Source: Faucicola tetraodonis
Lineage (GTDB): Bacteria > Pseudomonadota > Gammaproteobacteria > Pseudomonadales > Moraxellaceae
Strand: one strand, 5' to 3'
Assembly: GCA_032017425.1 (NCBI GenBank)
Contig: DALZPW010000006.1
DNA length: 64,000 bases
Shown here: one piece after another, positions 51,315-60,399 of the stretch
How the letters are laid out: each line of letters begins with the position of its first letter
Position numbering within the stretch: position 1 is the first letter of the stretch
Program-made: the position numbers and the translations under genes
The notes under the pieces: generated by a model
Database searches by the model: none
Seen by the model: only the letters and a program-made list of their open reading frames with translations
What the model was told of the DNA's origin: nothing

Positions 51315-51854
51315 ATGCCCCAACCTTCTATACAATCAGCTGGAAATTCTATTCAATCAGCCAATAGTTACGACGCAAATTGTCGCCACCTATCTATGTC
51401 TATGCCACAAATGACGCCTGAGCAGGTTGAAGCACAGATTGCTCAGATAAAACAAGATTGCCAAGCGCAAGGTTTACGTTTTACTGCGCTGCGAGAGCAA
51501 GTGTATCGTTTGATTCTACTTGCCGCGCAGCCCATTGGGGCGTATGAATTATTGGATTTACTGCAATCAGCGAGCGAAAAAGTCGTCGCACCGCCAACTG
51601 TATATCGTAGTTTGGAGTTTTTGCTCAGGCATGGCTTGGTTCACCAATTAAATTCCAGTAAGGCATTTTTTGCTTGCTCTCAGCCCACCGATCGCCATGT
51701 TGCCGCTTTTTTGGTCTGTCGATGCTGTGGCGAGGTACAAGAGTTTAGCCACCCATCTATCCAAACCATGCTAACTGAAGTTGATCAGTCGACCAATTTT
51801 GCCACTCAGTCAAGCATTATTGAGCTTTCAGGTGTTTGTCAGCGCTGCCAATAG
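51315..51854 (+). CDS. zur: Fur-family zinc uptake regulator Zur
   Basis: About 179 residues from the ATG at 51315; ATGs at 51393 and 51408 and a TTG at 51288 are alternatives without better ribosome sites, so the start is uncertain. The Fur winged helix contains LRFTALREQVYRLILLAAQP and APPTVYRSLEFLLRHGLVHQ. The C-terminal metal domain has CxxC pairs in FLVCRCCGEVQEFSHPSI and ELSGVCQRCQ, the structural zinc, with HxxC-type residues in TDRHVAAFLVC. This pattern fits Zur better than Fur. No Zur box was confirmed upstream by eye. atpI is divergent. Confidence 0.8.
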   Translation: MPQPSIQSAGNSIQSANSYDANCRHLSMSMPQMTPEQVEAQIAQIKQDCQAQGLRFTALREQVYRLILLAAQPIGAYELLDLLQSASEKVVAPPTVYRSLEFLLRHGLVHQLNSSKAFFACSQPTDRHVAAFLVCRCCGEVQEFSHPSIQTMLTEVDQSTNFATQSSIIELSGVCQRCQ

Positions 51855-52021
51855 TCACCTTTTTTTATTGAATGCTTAGAATGAGACTATGCCAACAATT
51901 ATTTTGCTATTGTGTTTGTCAATTATGAGCATTTGTGATATAAAACATGCCTTATTTAATTAACCGTTGTTTGATAAAGTTGTACTGCCACGATTACCGT
52001 CATTATTCTAAGGATAACTGA

Positions 52022-52849
52022 GTGACGTTACTGCCAAGTTCGATATCACAACACCACGCTGATTACTTTTCAATCATTGAATTAAGTGATCTGCATCTCT
52101 TTGATGACCCTAATAAGTTAATGAATGGCGTTAATACCACAGACACATTTGAGTCGGTATTATCCTTGGTCCGACAACAGCGCAATGATGTTGATTTATT
52201 GGTACTGACAGGGGATTTATGTCATGAACCTACTCAGCAAAATTATGACCGTTTATTTGCAGCCTTAGACGACATCAATATTCCTTTTGTAGCTATCCCG
52301 GGCAATCATGATGTGACCCTAGAGCTGGATAATCATCTACCTTTTGCCCAGCGCCGTCATTTGCCAGTCAAAGCAGATACTCGCCTGCAAAAATGCTATA
52401 GTATTGCCACCGATTATTGGGACTTATTGTTATTAGACTCCTCTTGTGAGGGACACAGTCATGGGGAGTTTGATGAGCAGTCATTGCGGTGGCTAGCGCA
52501 GCAGTTAGCGAATGCCGATCGGCCTTGTGCAATTTTTTGTCATCATCCGATGGTATTAATCGATTCAGCATGGCTTGATAAGTACACTATAATAAATTCT
52601 GAGCGTTTTTGGGAAGTGGTAATGCCGTATCTAGACCGCATTAAAGCTATATTTGTCGGCCATATTCACCAAGAAATGCATAAGATTACTTATGGGACAT
52701 CGGTATTTGGCTGCCCATCAACCAGCCTACAGTTTAAACCCTTGTGTAAAGACTATACCATTGACGAAATTGCGCCTGGTTTACGTTGGATAAATTTATA
52801 TAACAATGGGTTACTTGCAACTGGTATCAAAAGAACAGATACTATCTGA
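52022..52849 (+). CDS. cpdA: 3',5'-cyclic AMP phosphodiesterase CpdA
   Basis: 275 residues from the GTG at 52022, with AAGGA about 9 bases upstream. A dinuclear-metal phosphoesterase, probably hydrolysing cAMP to AMP. Motifs: IIELSDLHLFDDPNKLM, LVLTGDLCHEPT, VAIPGNHDVTLELDNH, IFCHHPMVLIDSAW and IFVGHIHQEMHKI, the metallophosphoesterase ligands in order; the SDLHL and GNHD motifs match CpdA. Length equals E. coli CpdA (275). A relative is often linked to yqiA-parE in enterics, but here the loci are separate. Confidence 0.88.
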   Translation: MTLLPSSISQHHADYFSIIELSDLHLFDDPNKLMNGVNTTDTFESVLSLVRQQRNDVDLLVLTGDLCHEPTQQNYDRLFAALDDINIPFVAIPGNHDVTLELDNHLPFAQRRHLPVKADTRLQKCYSIATDYWDLLLLDSSCEGHSHGEFDEQSLRWLAQQLANADRPCAIFCHHPMVLIDSAWLDKYTIINSERFWEVVMPYLDRIKAIFVGHIHQEMHKITYGTSVFGCPSTSLQFKPLCKDYTIDEIAPGLRWINLYNNGLLATGIKRTDTI

Positions 52850-53074
52850 CTAATTTTTCATGGTTGTTGAACTTATGTTCATAAACTTAATGTCGTGAAA
52901 GTTTGGTTAGCTTGTTTATTAAGGTTTTAGCGTTTATTTTAGTTTGATTTCATATACTGGCGAATTGCAGTGTTTAAAGCGTTAATAACGCGATGTCATT
53001 GGCTTAAGTGCTGAACTCGTAATGAAATTGTAAACTTAAAATTGTATCACTATCGGTTTTTAGAGGAATTAGCT

Positions 53075-53512
53075 ATGGCATCTGCCCAAAATGAACGTGA
53101 ATTAAGCTTTACCCCATATCAGCCAGCGGCTGAAGAAGAATATATGAATGACGCACAACTTGCGCATTTTAGAAAAATTTTATTAGATTGGAAAGAGCAG
53201 TTAATTAGCGAAGCTGAATCAACCAAATCTTATATTCAAGATGAATCAACGGCAATGCCTGATATTAATGACCGCGCCACCCAAGAAGAAGAGTTTGCGT
53301 TGGCACTGCGCACGCGTGACCGTGAGCGTAAACTGATTCGTAAGATTGATAAATCGATTGCTGAGATTGACAGTGGCGACTACGGTTTTTGTGAGACTTG
53401 TGGTGTAGAGATTGGTTTGCGTCGTTTAGAAGCCCGTCCAACCGCAACCCAATGTATCGATTGCAAAACCTTATCAGAGATTAAAGAAAAACAAGCATGG
53501 GGTCATGCTTAA
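53075..53512 (+). CDS. dksA: RNA polymerase-binding transcription factor DksA
   Basis: 145 residues from the ATG at 53075, supported by GAGG about 9 bases upstream; the open frame to 53042 is not conserved. With ppGpp it regulates rRNA and amino-acid promoters. The coiled coil contains FRKILLDWKEQLISEAEST and the tip Asp residues in AMPDINDRATQEEEFALALR (the DxxDxA motif); the zinc finger is FCETCGVEIGLRRLEARPTA then QCIDCKTLSE, a C4 finger. Length matches E. coli (151). The stop codon overlaps gluQ by 8 bases, the conserved dksA-gluQ operon. Confidence 0.96.
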   Translation: MASAQNERELSFTPYQPAAEEEYMNDAQLAHFRKILLDWKEQLISEAESTKSYIQDESTAMPDINDRATQEEEFALALRTRDRERKLIRKIDKSIAEIDSGDYGFCETCGVEIGLRRLEARPTATQCIDCKTLSEIKEKQAWGHA

Positions 53513-54467
53513 TTTATCAACGTCTCCTGTCATTGGTCGCTTTGCTCCTTCTCCGACGGGAGCTTTGCATTTGGGGTCACTGGTGACTGCGATTGCCAGT
53601 TACTGTATCGCTAAGCAAGCGCAAGGCAAGTGGCTAGTACGCATTGAAGATACTGATACTGAGCGCTGTCATCCAACATTTAGCGATTTGATTTTAGCAG
53701 ATTTGGAGCGATTAGGTTTGCACTGGGATGGTAACGTTCGTTACCAGTCGCAACGCCTAGACACGTATCACGCGTTATTGGATGAGCAGCTAACAACAGT
53801 AAGTTATGGCTGTGATTGCAGTCGTAAATCCCTGCAAACTTATCAACTCGCCCACCCCAACACCCAATACCCTTATCCTAGAATCTGTGTCCATAAGCGG
53901 TTATCGCGCGATTATGCCATTCGCTTAGTGATGCCAGATAACCCAATGCTTTTTTTCGATCAGCTGCAAGGGGTGATTGCAGGCAATCCGCAACGAGAAC
54001 AGGGTGATATTGTGGTCAGAAGGCGGCGCATTAAACCGTCTTTTTCAAAGGCTCAAACAGCCGACAAAGGCATGATTAATTATATGCTTGCGGTGGTAAT
54101 TGATGACGCGCTGCAAGGCGTCAATCAAATCGTGCGGGGTCTGGATATATTGCCATTGACGATACCGCAACTGGTCATCTCGGATTATTTAAATTTCCCC
54201 CCTCACCAGTATTACTATCACTTACCTATTTTGGTGAATGCGCAAGGGCAAAAACTGTCTAAACAAACGCTTGCAGAGCCGATTCACGCCTACCCTGCAC
54301 CCCAACTTATTAAGACCGCACTGCAATTACTACAACAGCCGCCGATTGATATGGATAAACCCACCACAATGCTCGAGCAGGCGGTTTGCCAATGGAATCA
54401 TACGTCGCTGCAAGGCAAACAGCGTATAAAAGTCGATAGTTTACAAAATCTTTTGGCAACCTGTTAA
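53505..54467 (+). CDS. gluQ: Glutamyl-Q tRNA(Asp) synthetase
   Basis: 320 residues. It attaches glutamate to queuosine at position 34 of tRNA-Asp. It is a truncated glutamyl-tRNA synthetase catalytic domain: HIGH-like motif FAPSPTGALHLGSLVTA, ARIEDTDTERCHPTF-type region (RIEDTDTERC), zinc cysteines in YGCDCSRKSLQTY and CVHK, and KMSKS-like GQKLSKQTLAE. It lacks the anticodon-binding domain. It starts inside the end of dksA, so translation is coupled. It is convergent with ftsW, with a 4-base overlap. Confidence 0.95.
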   Translation: MLNLSTSPVIGRFAPSPTGALHLGSLVTAIASYCIAKQAQGKWLVRIEDTDTERCHPTFSDLILADLERLGLHWDGNVRYQSQRLDTYHALLDEQLTTVSYGCDCSRKSLQTYQLAHPNTQYPYPRICVHKRLSRDYAIRLVMPDNPMLFFDQLQGVIAGNPQREQGDIVVRRRRIKPSFSKAQTADKGMINYMLAVVIDDALQGVNQIVRGLDILPLTIPQLVISDYLNFPPHQYYYHLPILVNAQGQKLSKQTLAEPIHAYPAPQLIKTALQLLQQPPIDMDKPTTMLEQAVCQWNHTSLQGKQRIKVDSLQNLLATC

Positions 54468-55672
54468 TAATAACGACATTGATTGGCAGGAATCGTTGGG
54501 CTTTCTTTAATAATTCGCATCAACAATCCGACGATAATCAGATTAACCACCATAGAAGAACCACCATAGCTAAAAAATGGCATGGTCAACCCTTTGGTAG
54601 GTAGCATCCCCATGGTCATACCGGCATTAACAAAAATTTGCCCAAAGAACAAAATCCCAACCCCAAACGCAAAGTAGCTTAAGCGTGTTTGGTGCCGTGC
54701 TAGCGCTTGGTAGCTAATGCGCATAACCGTAGTGACCAAAATAATTTGTAACACCAGTAAAAACGACACACCCACTAAGCCTAACTCTTCACCGGTAATC
54801 GCCAGTAAAAAGTCGGTATGCGCCTCCGGCAAATGGGAGAGTTTTTGGATACTTTCCCCATAACCGACACCAAACCACTCACCGCGGGCAAAGGCTACAA
54901 TACTGCGACCTAGCTGATAGTCACTATTTTTCAAGTCATCAAACGGATCTAAAAACGAGGTTACCCGTTTTAGTCGGTAACTTGCCCCCATAATCGCCAT
55001 GGTGCCCGCCAAAAACATGGCCCCCATGATGATAAAAAACTGGCGCATGGGTAACCCGCCGACAAAAATCATCGCCGCAATACAGGTTGCAATAATCACC
55101 ACCGAACCAAAGTCAGGCTGCAACATGATAAACAAGGTCAACCCCATGGCTATCAGTGTTAGCCGCAAAAAGCCTTTCCAATGGTTACGAATCTCTTCTG
55201 ATCGGCGCACCAGATAATCTGAGGTGTACAAAATCATCAACAATTTTGCCAATTCAGAGGGCTGAAAATTGATACCACCCAGTTCAATCCAGCGTTTACT
55301 GCCGTTAATCACTGACCCACCGATTAGGGTATAAATAATCAGCAACAGACAAGCCAGCAGCGCATACATAATAAAATCTAAGCGAAACGTCTTGCGAAGC
55401 GGGATAAAATACACCAGTAAACCAAGAACTGCACCGATTCCCATGTACGCCAGTTGGTGATAAAAAAAGTAAAAATCACCCAGTTTTTTGGTTTGTGCAA
55501 AAGGTATTGACGCGGACGCCACCATCAACAGACTAAATACCATAATGGTTGCCACCGTGGTCAATAGCACCGAATTAATGGGCGGAATCCACTGGCGGCT
55601 TTTCTTAGCAGAAACACTGTTAGCTGAGAGGGATGAAGAAAGTGAAGAAGTAGTTGAATGGGGCGCGGGCAT
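54464..55672 (-). CDS. ftsW: Septal peptidoglycan glycosyltransferase FtsW
   Basis: 402 residues. SEDS-family lipid-II polymerase of the division site, around ten membrane helices. Landmarks: IMVFSLLMVASASIPFA, NGSKRWIELGGINFQPSELAKL (catalytic-Asp loop region), LQPDFGSVVIIATCIAAM, YGESIQKLSHLPEAHTDFLLA and ITGEELGLVGVSFLLVLQI, and the C-terminal PFFSYGGSSMVVNLIIVGLL. The PEAHTDFLL and PFFSYGGSS motifs identify FtsW. An N-terminal Ser-rich tail precedes helix 1. Downstream of murD on the same strand (37-base gap). The stop overlaps the gluQ stop. Confidence 0.93.
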   Translation of the reverse strand: MPAPHSTTSSLSSSLSANSVSAKKSRQWIPPINSVLLTTVATIMVFSLLMVASASIPFAQTKKLGDFYFFYHQLAYMGIGAVLGLLVYFIPLRKTFRLDFIMYALLACLLLIIYTLIGGSVINGSKRWIELGGINFQPSELAKLLMILYTSDYLVRRSEEIRNHWKGFLRLTLIAMGLTLFIMLQPDFGSVVIIATCIAAMIFVGGLPMRQFFIIMGAMFLAGTMAIMGASYRLKRVTSFLDPFDDLKNSDYQLGRSIVAFARGEWFGVGYGESIQKLSHLPEAHTDFLLAITGEELGLVGVSFLLVLQIILVTTVMRISYQALARHQTRLSYFAFGVGILFFGQIFVNAGMTMGMLPTKGLTMPFFSYGGSSMVVNLIIVGLLMRIIKESPTIPANQCRYY

Positions 55673-55709
55673 AACACAACCTAAATATTAAAAATACACT
55701 AGCGAATGA

Positions 55710-57170
55710 TTATTGGGGTTTGACTAAGCGTTGAAAAACTTGTCCACGTTCCACATAGCCACTAAACTGATCAAAACTTGCACAAGCGGGTGATAGCAAT
55801 AATACGCCTAAAGCGGGGAATGTTGGCTGGTCTTGCCAAGCTTGACTGACCGCTTGTTCCAGGGTTTGGCATTTGGTTAATACAATCCCTGCAGGATTGT
55901 GAGCATCTAAACCCGCTGATGCCAAATCAGCCGCGATTTTATCGGCATCTTCTCCAATAAAGTACACCACTTGCGCATAATCCATCAAGGGTTTTGCCAG
56001 TTCAGCAAAGTTTTGACCTTTACCTTGCCCGCCCAAAATCACTGCAAGTTTTTTGCCTTTGGGCGCATATACTTTACCTAGCCCCAAAATTGCCGCGATG
56101 GTCGAGCCAATGTTAGTGCCTTTGGAGTCGTCAAAACAATCGAGCTGATGGGTGGTTGTGATAAATTCACAGCGATGTGGCAGCCCGACAAAGTTTTTTA
56201 ATGTCGTTAACATACTGTCTAGCGGCAGACCTGCTAGTTCGCCAATTGCTAGGGCTGACAGCGCATTCATCAAATTATGCTCACCTTTGATCGGCACGTC
56301 TTTTTCATTGAGCAACCGCTCGCGACCCCGTGCTAGCCAGATTTCACCATCGCTATCTTTTATCAATCCGTACTGATTCATATCAGGTGCGTTACTACCA
56401 AAGCTAATGGTGGGCATATCATCGGATACTAACGGGCGACTAAGCAAGTCCTCGCGGTTGACCACAATGGATTGCACGCCTTGGAATATTCGGTGTTTGG
56501 CTTGGTGATAGCCGAGCATATTGCCATGGCGATCTAGATGGTCAGGCGACATGTTAAGCACGGTGGCTACTTTGGCGGACAAATTGGTGGTGGTCTGTAG
56601 TTGAAAACTGGATAACTCAAGCACCGCCATCTGTATGGGCTCAAGTAACAAATCAAGCGCGGGCGTTCCTAAGTTACCACCGACACCGACTTTAAACCCC
56701 GCATTTTTGACCATCTGGCCAACCAGGGTGGTGACAGTGCTTTTGGCATTAGAGCCGGTAATCGCAATAATCGGAATATCTCGCTGTTTAGCTACCTCAT
56801 GGAACAATTGAATATCACTGACAATCGCGATTTTTTTCGCACGTGCGCCATCAAATATAGGCAAATAAGGGTCAATACCAGGACTGATGATAATGCGATC
56901 TGCCACTGCCAACAGCTCGCCATCTAATGCCCCAAACTTGGTCACTATATCGGTTGGCAAGTGCTCGGCAAGTTTGGGCAGACCGGCATCGGTGACCGCT
57001 ACGGGGTAGCCAAGCGCGTGTAAATAGTTGACTGCCGACAAGCCTGATTTGCCAAGTCCAACCACCACTTGTAATCCATTGCCACGTTGAATCATGCTCG
57101 ATGCTGATGGCATGCTTTGGTTGGTTGAAGCAGGTGAAACGGCTGATTGAGTGGCAGAAAGTTGGCTCAC
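55710..57170 (-). CDS. murD: UDP-N-acetylmuramoyl-L-alanine--D-glutamate ligase
   Basis: 486 residues from the GTG at 57170, which has AAGGA 5 bases upstream; another GTG at 57188 lies ahead of that site, so it is not used. Adds D-Glu to UDP-MurNAc-L-Ala in the cytoplasm, using D-Glu from MurI. A 33-residue Ser/Gln-rich leader precedes the N-terminal Rossmann part (VVVGLGKSGLSAVNYLHALG). ATP loop is IAITGSNAKSTVTTLVG; the MurD-typical FQLQTTTNLSAKVATVLNMSP-type and HNLMNALSALAIGELAGLP motifs follow; the C-terminal domain has FDDSKGTNIGSTIAAI and LGGQGKGQNFA. Operon murD-ftsW matches the dcw order. Confidence 0.95.
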   Translation of the reverse strand: MSQLSATQSAVSPASTNQSMPSASSMIQRGNGLQVVVGLGKSGLSAVNYLHALGYPVAVTDAGLPKLAEHLPTDIVTKFGALDGELLAVADRIIISPGIDPYLPIFDGARAKKIAIVSDIQLFHEVAKQRDIPIIAITGSNAKSTVTTLVGQMVKNAGFKVGVGGNLGTPALDLLLEPIQMAVLELSSFQLQTTTNLSAKVATVLNMSPDHLDRHGNMLGYHQAKHRIFQGVQSIVVNREDLLSRPLVSDDMPTISFGSNAPDMNQYGLIKDSDGEIWLARGRERLLNEKDVPIKGEHNLMNALSALAIGELAGLPLDSMLTTLKNFVGLPHRCEFITTTHQLDCFDDSKGTNIGSTIAAILGLGKVYAPKGKKLAVILGGQGKGQNFAELAKPLMDYAQVVYFIGEDADKIAADLASAGLDAHNPAGIVLTKCQTLEQAVSQAWQDQPTFPALGVLLLSPACASFDQFSGYVERGQVFQRLVKPQ

Positions 57171-57443
57171 GAGAATTCCTTGTAACACTTAAACTTATAA
57201 TACTTAAACTTGTAACACTTAAATAAAGGTACCGCTAACTAAGGCAGTGACAATACTTGCGGCATAAGCTAAAAAACGTTTTCTATCATACCATTTTATG
57301 ACAAAAAGTTTTGCGATTAAATGTGAGTTTTCATGTTTTGTAGTGACCGCAATAAAAGGCGGTTTAAATGCTACGATTTTTGCGATGAAGATATACTTTT
57401 GATCTGTATTACTCAACAAATTTAACGATTTTAGGCAGTAAAA

Positions 57444-57460
57444 TGCACTTTTTTGGTGCA
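57444..57460. promoter_or_regulatory. NtrC-type enhancer site
   Basis: TGCACTTTTTTGGTGCA, near-perfect match to the NtrC palindrome TGCACYN5GGTGCA. It lies about 260 bases upstream of the sigma-54-like promoter, a usual enhancer distance. A second half site GGTGCA is at 57544-57549. Confidence 0.65.
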
Positions 57461-57702
57461 ATTATTTTGTTTTTATCGCCAATTATTAAAATAACTCTAA
57501 AAATTATCTACAAAATCGTTAATGGCGCCCAAATAACCTTTTTGGTGCAATAACTGATTTACATTAGAGGAATTTTTATTTTTTGGTTATAATAAAATTA
57601 CGCTTTCTGTGTGATGGTCGCATTGAAATCACCAAAAAGTTTTTGCTTTATTTTCAATAGGTTGTATTTTTTACCCCCTTAAAAATAGGACATTTATGAA
57701 AG

Positions 57703-57718
57703 TTGGCATAGCTTTTGA
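57703..57718 (+). promoter_or_regulatory. Sigma-54 (RpoN) promoter candidate for glnK-amtB
   Basis: TTGGCATAGCTTTTGA matches TTGGCACN5TTGCW in spacing (GG and GA 11 bases apart) with a C-to-A change at the -12 dinucleotide. It is the best sigma-54 match in the glnK spacer, about 120 bases before the glnK ATG. Confidence 0.55.
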
Positions 57719-57837
57719 ATTATCGAAACTACCATTTTCAACATGCTTTACGAATGCTGTTTAGGGTAATCGCTATTAAGCCACTACAGCAGATAGTAAC
57801 TAACCCAACCATAAGCGGCACTTAAAAGGAAATTATT

Positions 57838-58176
57838 ATGAAATTAATTACGGCTATCTTAAAACCGTTCAAACTAGATGATGTACGTGAGTCACTCTCT
57901 GAGATTGGTGTTCAAGGTATCACTGTTACCGAAGTAAAAGGTTTTGGCCGTCAAAAAGGTCATACTGAATTGTATCGTGGTGCTGAGTATGTGGTTGATT
58001 TCTTACCGAAGGTTAAGTTAGAAATTGCGGTGACTGACGAAATGGTTGATGCAGCGATTGAAGCTATCACTCGCGTGGCTAGCACGGGCAAAATCGGTGA
58101 TGGCAAAATCTTTGTATCACCATTAGAACAAGTGATTCGTATCCGTACTGGTGAAACAGGCGCTAATGCTATCTAA
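57838..58176 (+). CDS. glnK: PII nitrogen regulatory protein (GlnK/GlnB)
   Basis: 112 residues, family length. Trimeric sensor of 2-oxoglutarate and energy that binds AmtB when nitrogen is in excess. T-loop with uridylylation Tyr is in ELYRGAEYVVDFLPKVKLEI (Tyr51 position), preceded by FGRQKGHTELYRG; B-loop GKIGDGKIFVSPLEQVIRIR carries the ATP and ADP-binding residues. AAGGAA site upstream of the ATG. Its gene order with amtB, plus the NtrC and sigma-54 elements, argues for GlnK rather than GlnB. Confidence 0.93.
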   Translation: MKLITAILKPFKLDDVRESLSEIGVQGITVTEVKGFGRQKGHTELYRGAEYVVDFLPKVKLEIAVTDEMVDAAIEAITRVASTGKIGDGKIFVSPLEQVIRIRTGETGANAI

Positions 58177-58298
58177 CACTATCATGACTGTCGTTGTGGC
58201 AGGGCTTGTTAAATTTTAAAGTCGACCATCCTTTAAACATTAACGTAGACCTATCAAGCAGCTTAACGACTATCTCAAATAATTTTAAGGGGGTTACG

Positions 58299-59624
58299 AT
58301 GAATGCCGTCATTACAAGGGCAGCTTTTGCCAAATTTTTACAGCCACTAGTATCTACTAAATCAATTTTATCGTTATTGTTGTTATCTCCATTGGTGGCT
58401 CATGCTGCTGACACGCCTACGCTAAATGCGGGCGACACCGCTTGGGTATTAATTTCTACCGCATTAGTGCTCCTAATGACTATTCCAGGGTTGGCGTTGT
58501 TTTACTCAGGCATGGTGCGCAAAAAGAATATTTTAGGGACGATGGCGCACAGTTATGGTGCCACAGCATTAGTATCTATTGTTTGGATTGTGTTAGGTTA
58601 TTCGCTGGCGTTTGGTAGCAGCGATTTTAATCAATTTATTGGCGGTTTTGATAATGCATTATTAGCTAATATCGGGCTGGGTGATTTAACGGGTACCGTG
58701 CCCACCCTGTTATTTGTCACTTTTCAAATGACCTTTGCCATTATCACTGTGGCAATCTTAGCAGGCTCGATTGCTGAACGTATCAAATTTAGTAGCTTCA
58801 TGGTGTTTACTGCACTTTGGGTATTATTGGTGTATGCACCGATTTGCCACTGGGTTTGGGGCGGCGGCTGGTTAATGGCAGATGGTGCGCTAGACTTTGC
58901 AGGCGGTACGGTCGTGCACATTAATGCCGGTGTAGCAGGTATTGTGTTAGCGGCTGTTTTAGGTAAACGCAATGGCTATAACCGTGACCCAATGGCACCT
59001 TCAAACTTGGCTTTAACCTTAATTGGTACGGGTTTGATTTGGGTAGGTTGGTTTGGCTTTAATGGCGGTAGTGCGTTGGCGGCAAATGCATTGGCAGGTA
59101 ATGCGCTACTCGTCACGCAAGTAGCGGCAGCGGCAGGGGCATTGACTTGGTTTGCCATCGAAAAATTAGTCCGTGGTAAAGCCTCTGTATTGGGCGGTGC
59201 ATCAGGTGCAGTAGCAGGTCTAGTCGGTATCACCCCAGCGGCAGGTTTTGTGACTGTAGCAGGCGCATTAGCGATTGGTATCATCACCTCATTGGTTTGC
59301 TTTTATGCAGTCAACTATCTCAAACGTCTGTTAAAAATCGATGATAGCTTGGATGCGTTTGGATTGCATGGCGTTGGAGGTATCGTCGGTGCCATATTGA
59401 CAGGTGTCTTTGTGAGTCCTGCTATCACTGGCAAACCACTGGCTTTATCGACCATTGGTCAAGTGTGGGTACAATTAGAAGGTGTGTTTGCGGTTATCAT
59501 CTACTGCGCGATTGTGACTTTCATTATTGCTAAAGTGATTCAATTAACCATGGGCTTACGTGTCACTGATGAAGATGAATACACCGGTCTTGATTTAGCC
59601 GTACATGGCGAACGTATTGAATAG
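58299..59624 (+). CDS. amtB: Ammonium transporter AmtB
   Basis: 441 residues from the ATG at 58299 (AGGGGG upstream); an open frame to 58194 is not supported. The signal peptide (LLLLSPLVAHA) precedes the mature channel; 11 membrane helices are seen. Core motifs: DTAWVLISTALVLLMTIPGLALFYSGMVRKKN, the ammonium-binding HINAGVAGIVLAAVLGKRNG, NGYNRDPMAPSN and the C-terminal DSLDAFGLHGVGGIVGAILTGVF (with the second pore His). Cytoplasmic tail EDEYTGLDLAVHGERI matches the GlnK-contact tail of AmtB. glnK is 122 bases upstream; the two are co-transcribed. Confidence 0.95.
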   Translation: MNAVITRAAFAKFLQPLVSTKSILSLLLLSPLVAHAADTPTLNAGDTAWVLISTALVLLMTIPGLALFYSGMVRKKNILGTMAHSYGATALVSIVWIVLGYSLAFGSSDFNQFIGGFDNALLANIGLGDLTGTVPTLLFVTFQMTFAIITVAILAGSIAERIKFSSFMVFTALWVLLVYAPICHWVWGGGWLMADGALDFAGGTVVHINAGVAGIVLAAVLGKRNGYNRDPMAPSNLALTLIGTGLIWVGWFGFNGGSALAANALAGNALLVTQVAAAAGALTWFAIEKLVRGKASVLGGASGAVAGLVGITPAAGFVTVAGALAIGIITSLVCFYAVNYLKRLLKIDDSLDAFGLHGVGGIVGAILTGVFVSPAITGKPLALSTIGQVWVQLEGVFAVIIYCAIVTFIIAKVIQLTMGLRVTDEDEYTGLDLAVHGERIE

Positions 59625-59640
59625 ACAAAGAATAGTAAAC

Positions 59641-59668
59641 ATAGGCTGATTCAATCAGCCTATTTTTT
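59641..59668 (+). terminator. Terminator after amtB
   Basis: ATAGGCTGATT / AATCAGCCTAT, followed by a T tract. Confidence 0.85.
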
Positions 59669-59715
59669 TATTTAACCGTACTAAAAGACTCTACAAAACT
59701 TGCGATTGGACAAAT

Positions 59716-59747
59716 AAAAAAGCTAGATAGTCATATCTAGCTTTTTT
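59716..59747 (-). terminator. Terminator after the DUF2147 gene
   Basis: AAAAAGCTAGATA / TATCTAGCTTTTT with a 4-base loop. The A tract on the plus strand gives a T run on the minus strand, so it closes the minus-strand gene. Confidence 0.85.
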
Positions 59748-59768
59748 GAGATTTCAAATCAGTAACGA

Positions 59769-60143
59769 TTATTTAATTTTTTTCCAAGTTTGGCTGCCTT
59801 TGACTGGAACAGATAAAGTCAAGGTTGAACCGCTTAATGAAATATCTGCACCTAACCCAAAGCCCCAACGTGGGTCTTTGGCTTTACCTGAATATTTGCC
59901 ATTACCCGCTGCTTTAACGCCTGTTAACACAGTTTTACCAACAAAAGATTTTGCTTTTTCAGTATTGCCCGCAACGATTTTACCGGTGAAAGTAGCACCT
60001 GTTTGTGAGATTTGAACTTGCGCTTTTGGTTGATTGTCTTCATAAGTTTGCCAGGTACCCACGATTGGATCGGCAGCCATAGCAGCAACACTTAAAGTAG
60101 AAAGAGCAACACCAACGCTGATTGATTTAAGAGAAATTTTCAT
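59769..60143 (-). CDS. DUF2147 exported protein
   Basis: 124 residues from the ATG at 60143 (AAGGAAC site upstream); the open frame to 60254 lacks one. Signal peptide: ISVGVALSTLSVAAMA. The DUF2147 fold is visible: DPIVGTWQTYEDNQPKAQVQI near the N-terminus, ATFTGKIVAGNT, and a short GKYSGKAKDPRWGFGLGADI with C-terminal GSTLTLSVPVKGSQTWKK. The family is secreted, beta-rich, often with a C-terminal Trp, of unknown function. Here it is short (family 120-150). Confidence 0.85.
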   Translation of the reverse strand: MKISLKSISVGVALSTLSVAAMAADPIVGTWQTYEDNQPKAQVQISQTGATFTGKIVAGNTEKAKSFVGKTVLTGVKAAGNGKYSGKAKDPRWGFGLGADISLSGSTLTLSVPVKGSQTWKKIK

Positions 60144-60399
60144 AACAGTTCCTTCTGTAGCGCACTGCAAAAAGTAAGGGAAGTGAGATGCAGTGCCATT
60201 GACAATCATTATAGCCAAAATGGTTTTGAGGTAAAGATATTTTTTAATACACAAAAGTTTCTAATAGTTTTCTACATCCTTACAGGGTAAAATTATCCGC
60301 TTTTTTAATTTTAAGTTACTGATTTTTAAGTAATTATTTTTTTAAAAAATTCCAAAAGCTTAAACTGACTAATCAGTCATTTGTGTATCATTACTATTT

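Larger units (their letters stand above)
57171..57837. other. Regulatory spacer upstream of glnK
   Basis: About 660 bases without a credible gene between murD (minus) and glnK (plus). It holds the NtrC-type site at 57444-57460, a second half-site near 57541-57549, and the sigma-54-like element at 57703-57718. An 80-codon frame (57219-57461) overlaps the NtrC site and has no ribosome site, so it is rejected as a gene. Confidence 0.7.

Noticed and set aside
57219..57461. 80-codon frame on the minus strand upstream of glnK
   Set aside because: No ribosome site, AT-driven composition, and it overlaps the NtrC-type palindrome; treated as chance.
60364..60379. ACTGA-CTAA-TCAGT dyad as a TetR operator
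   Set aside because: Short arms, no regulator gene nearby, and far from the next promoter; cannot be distinguished from chance.
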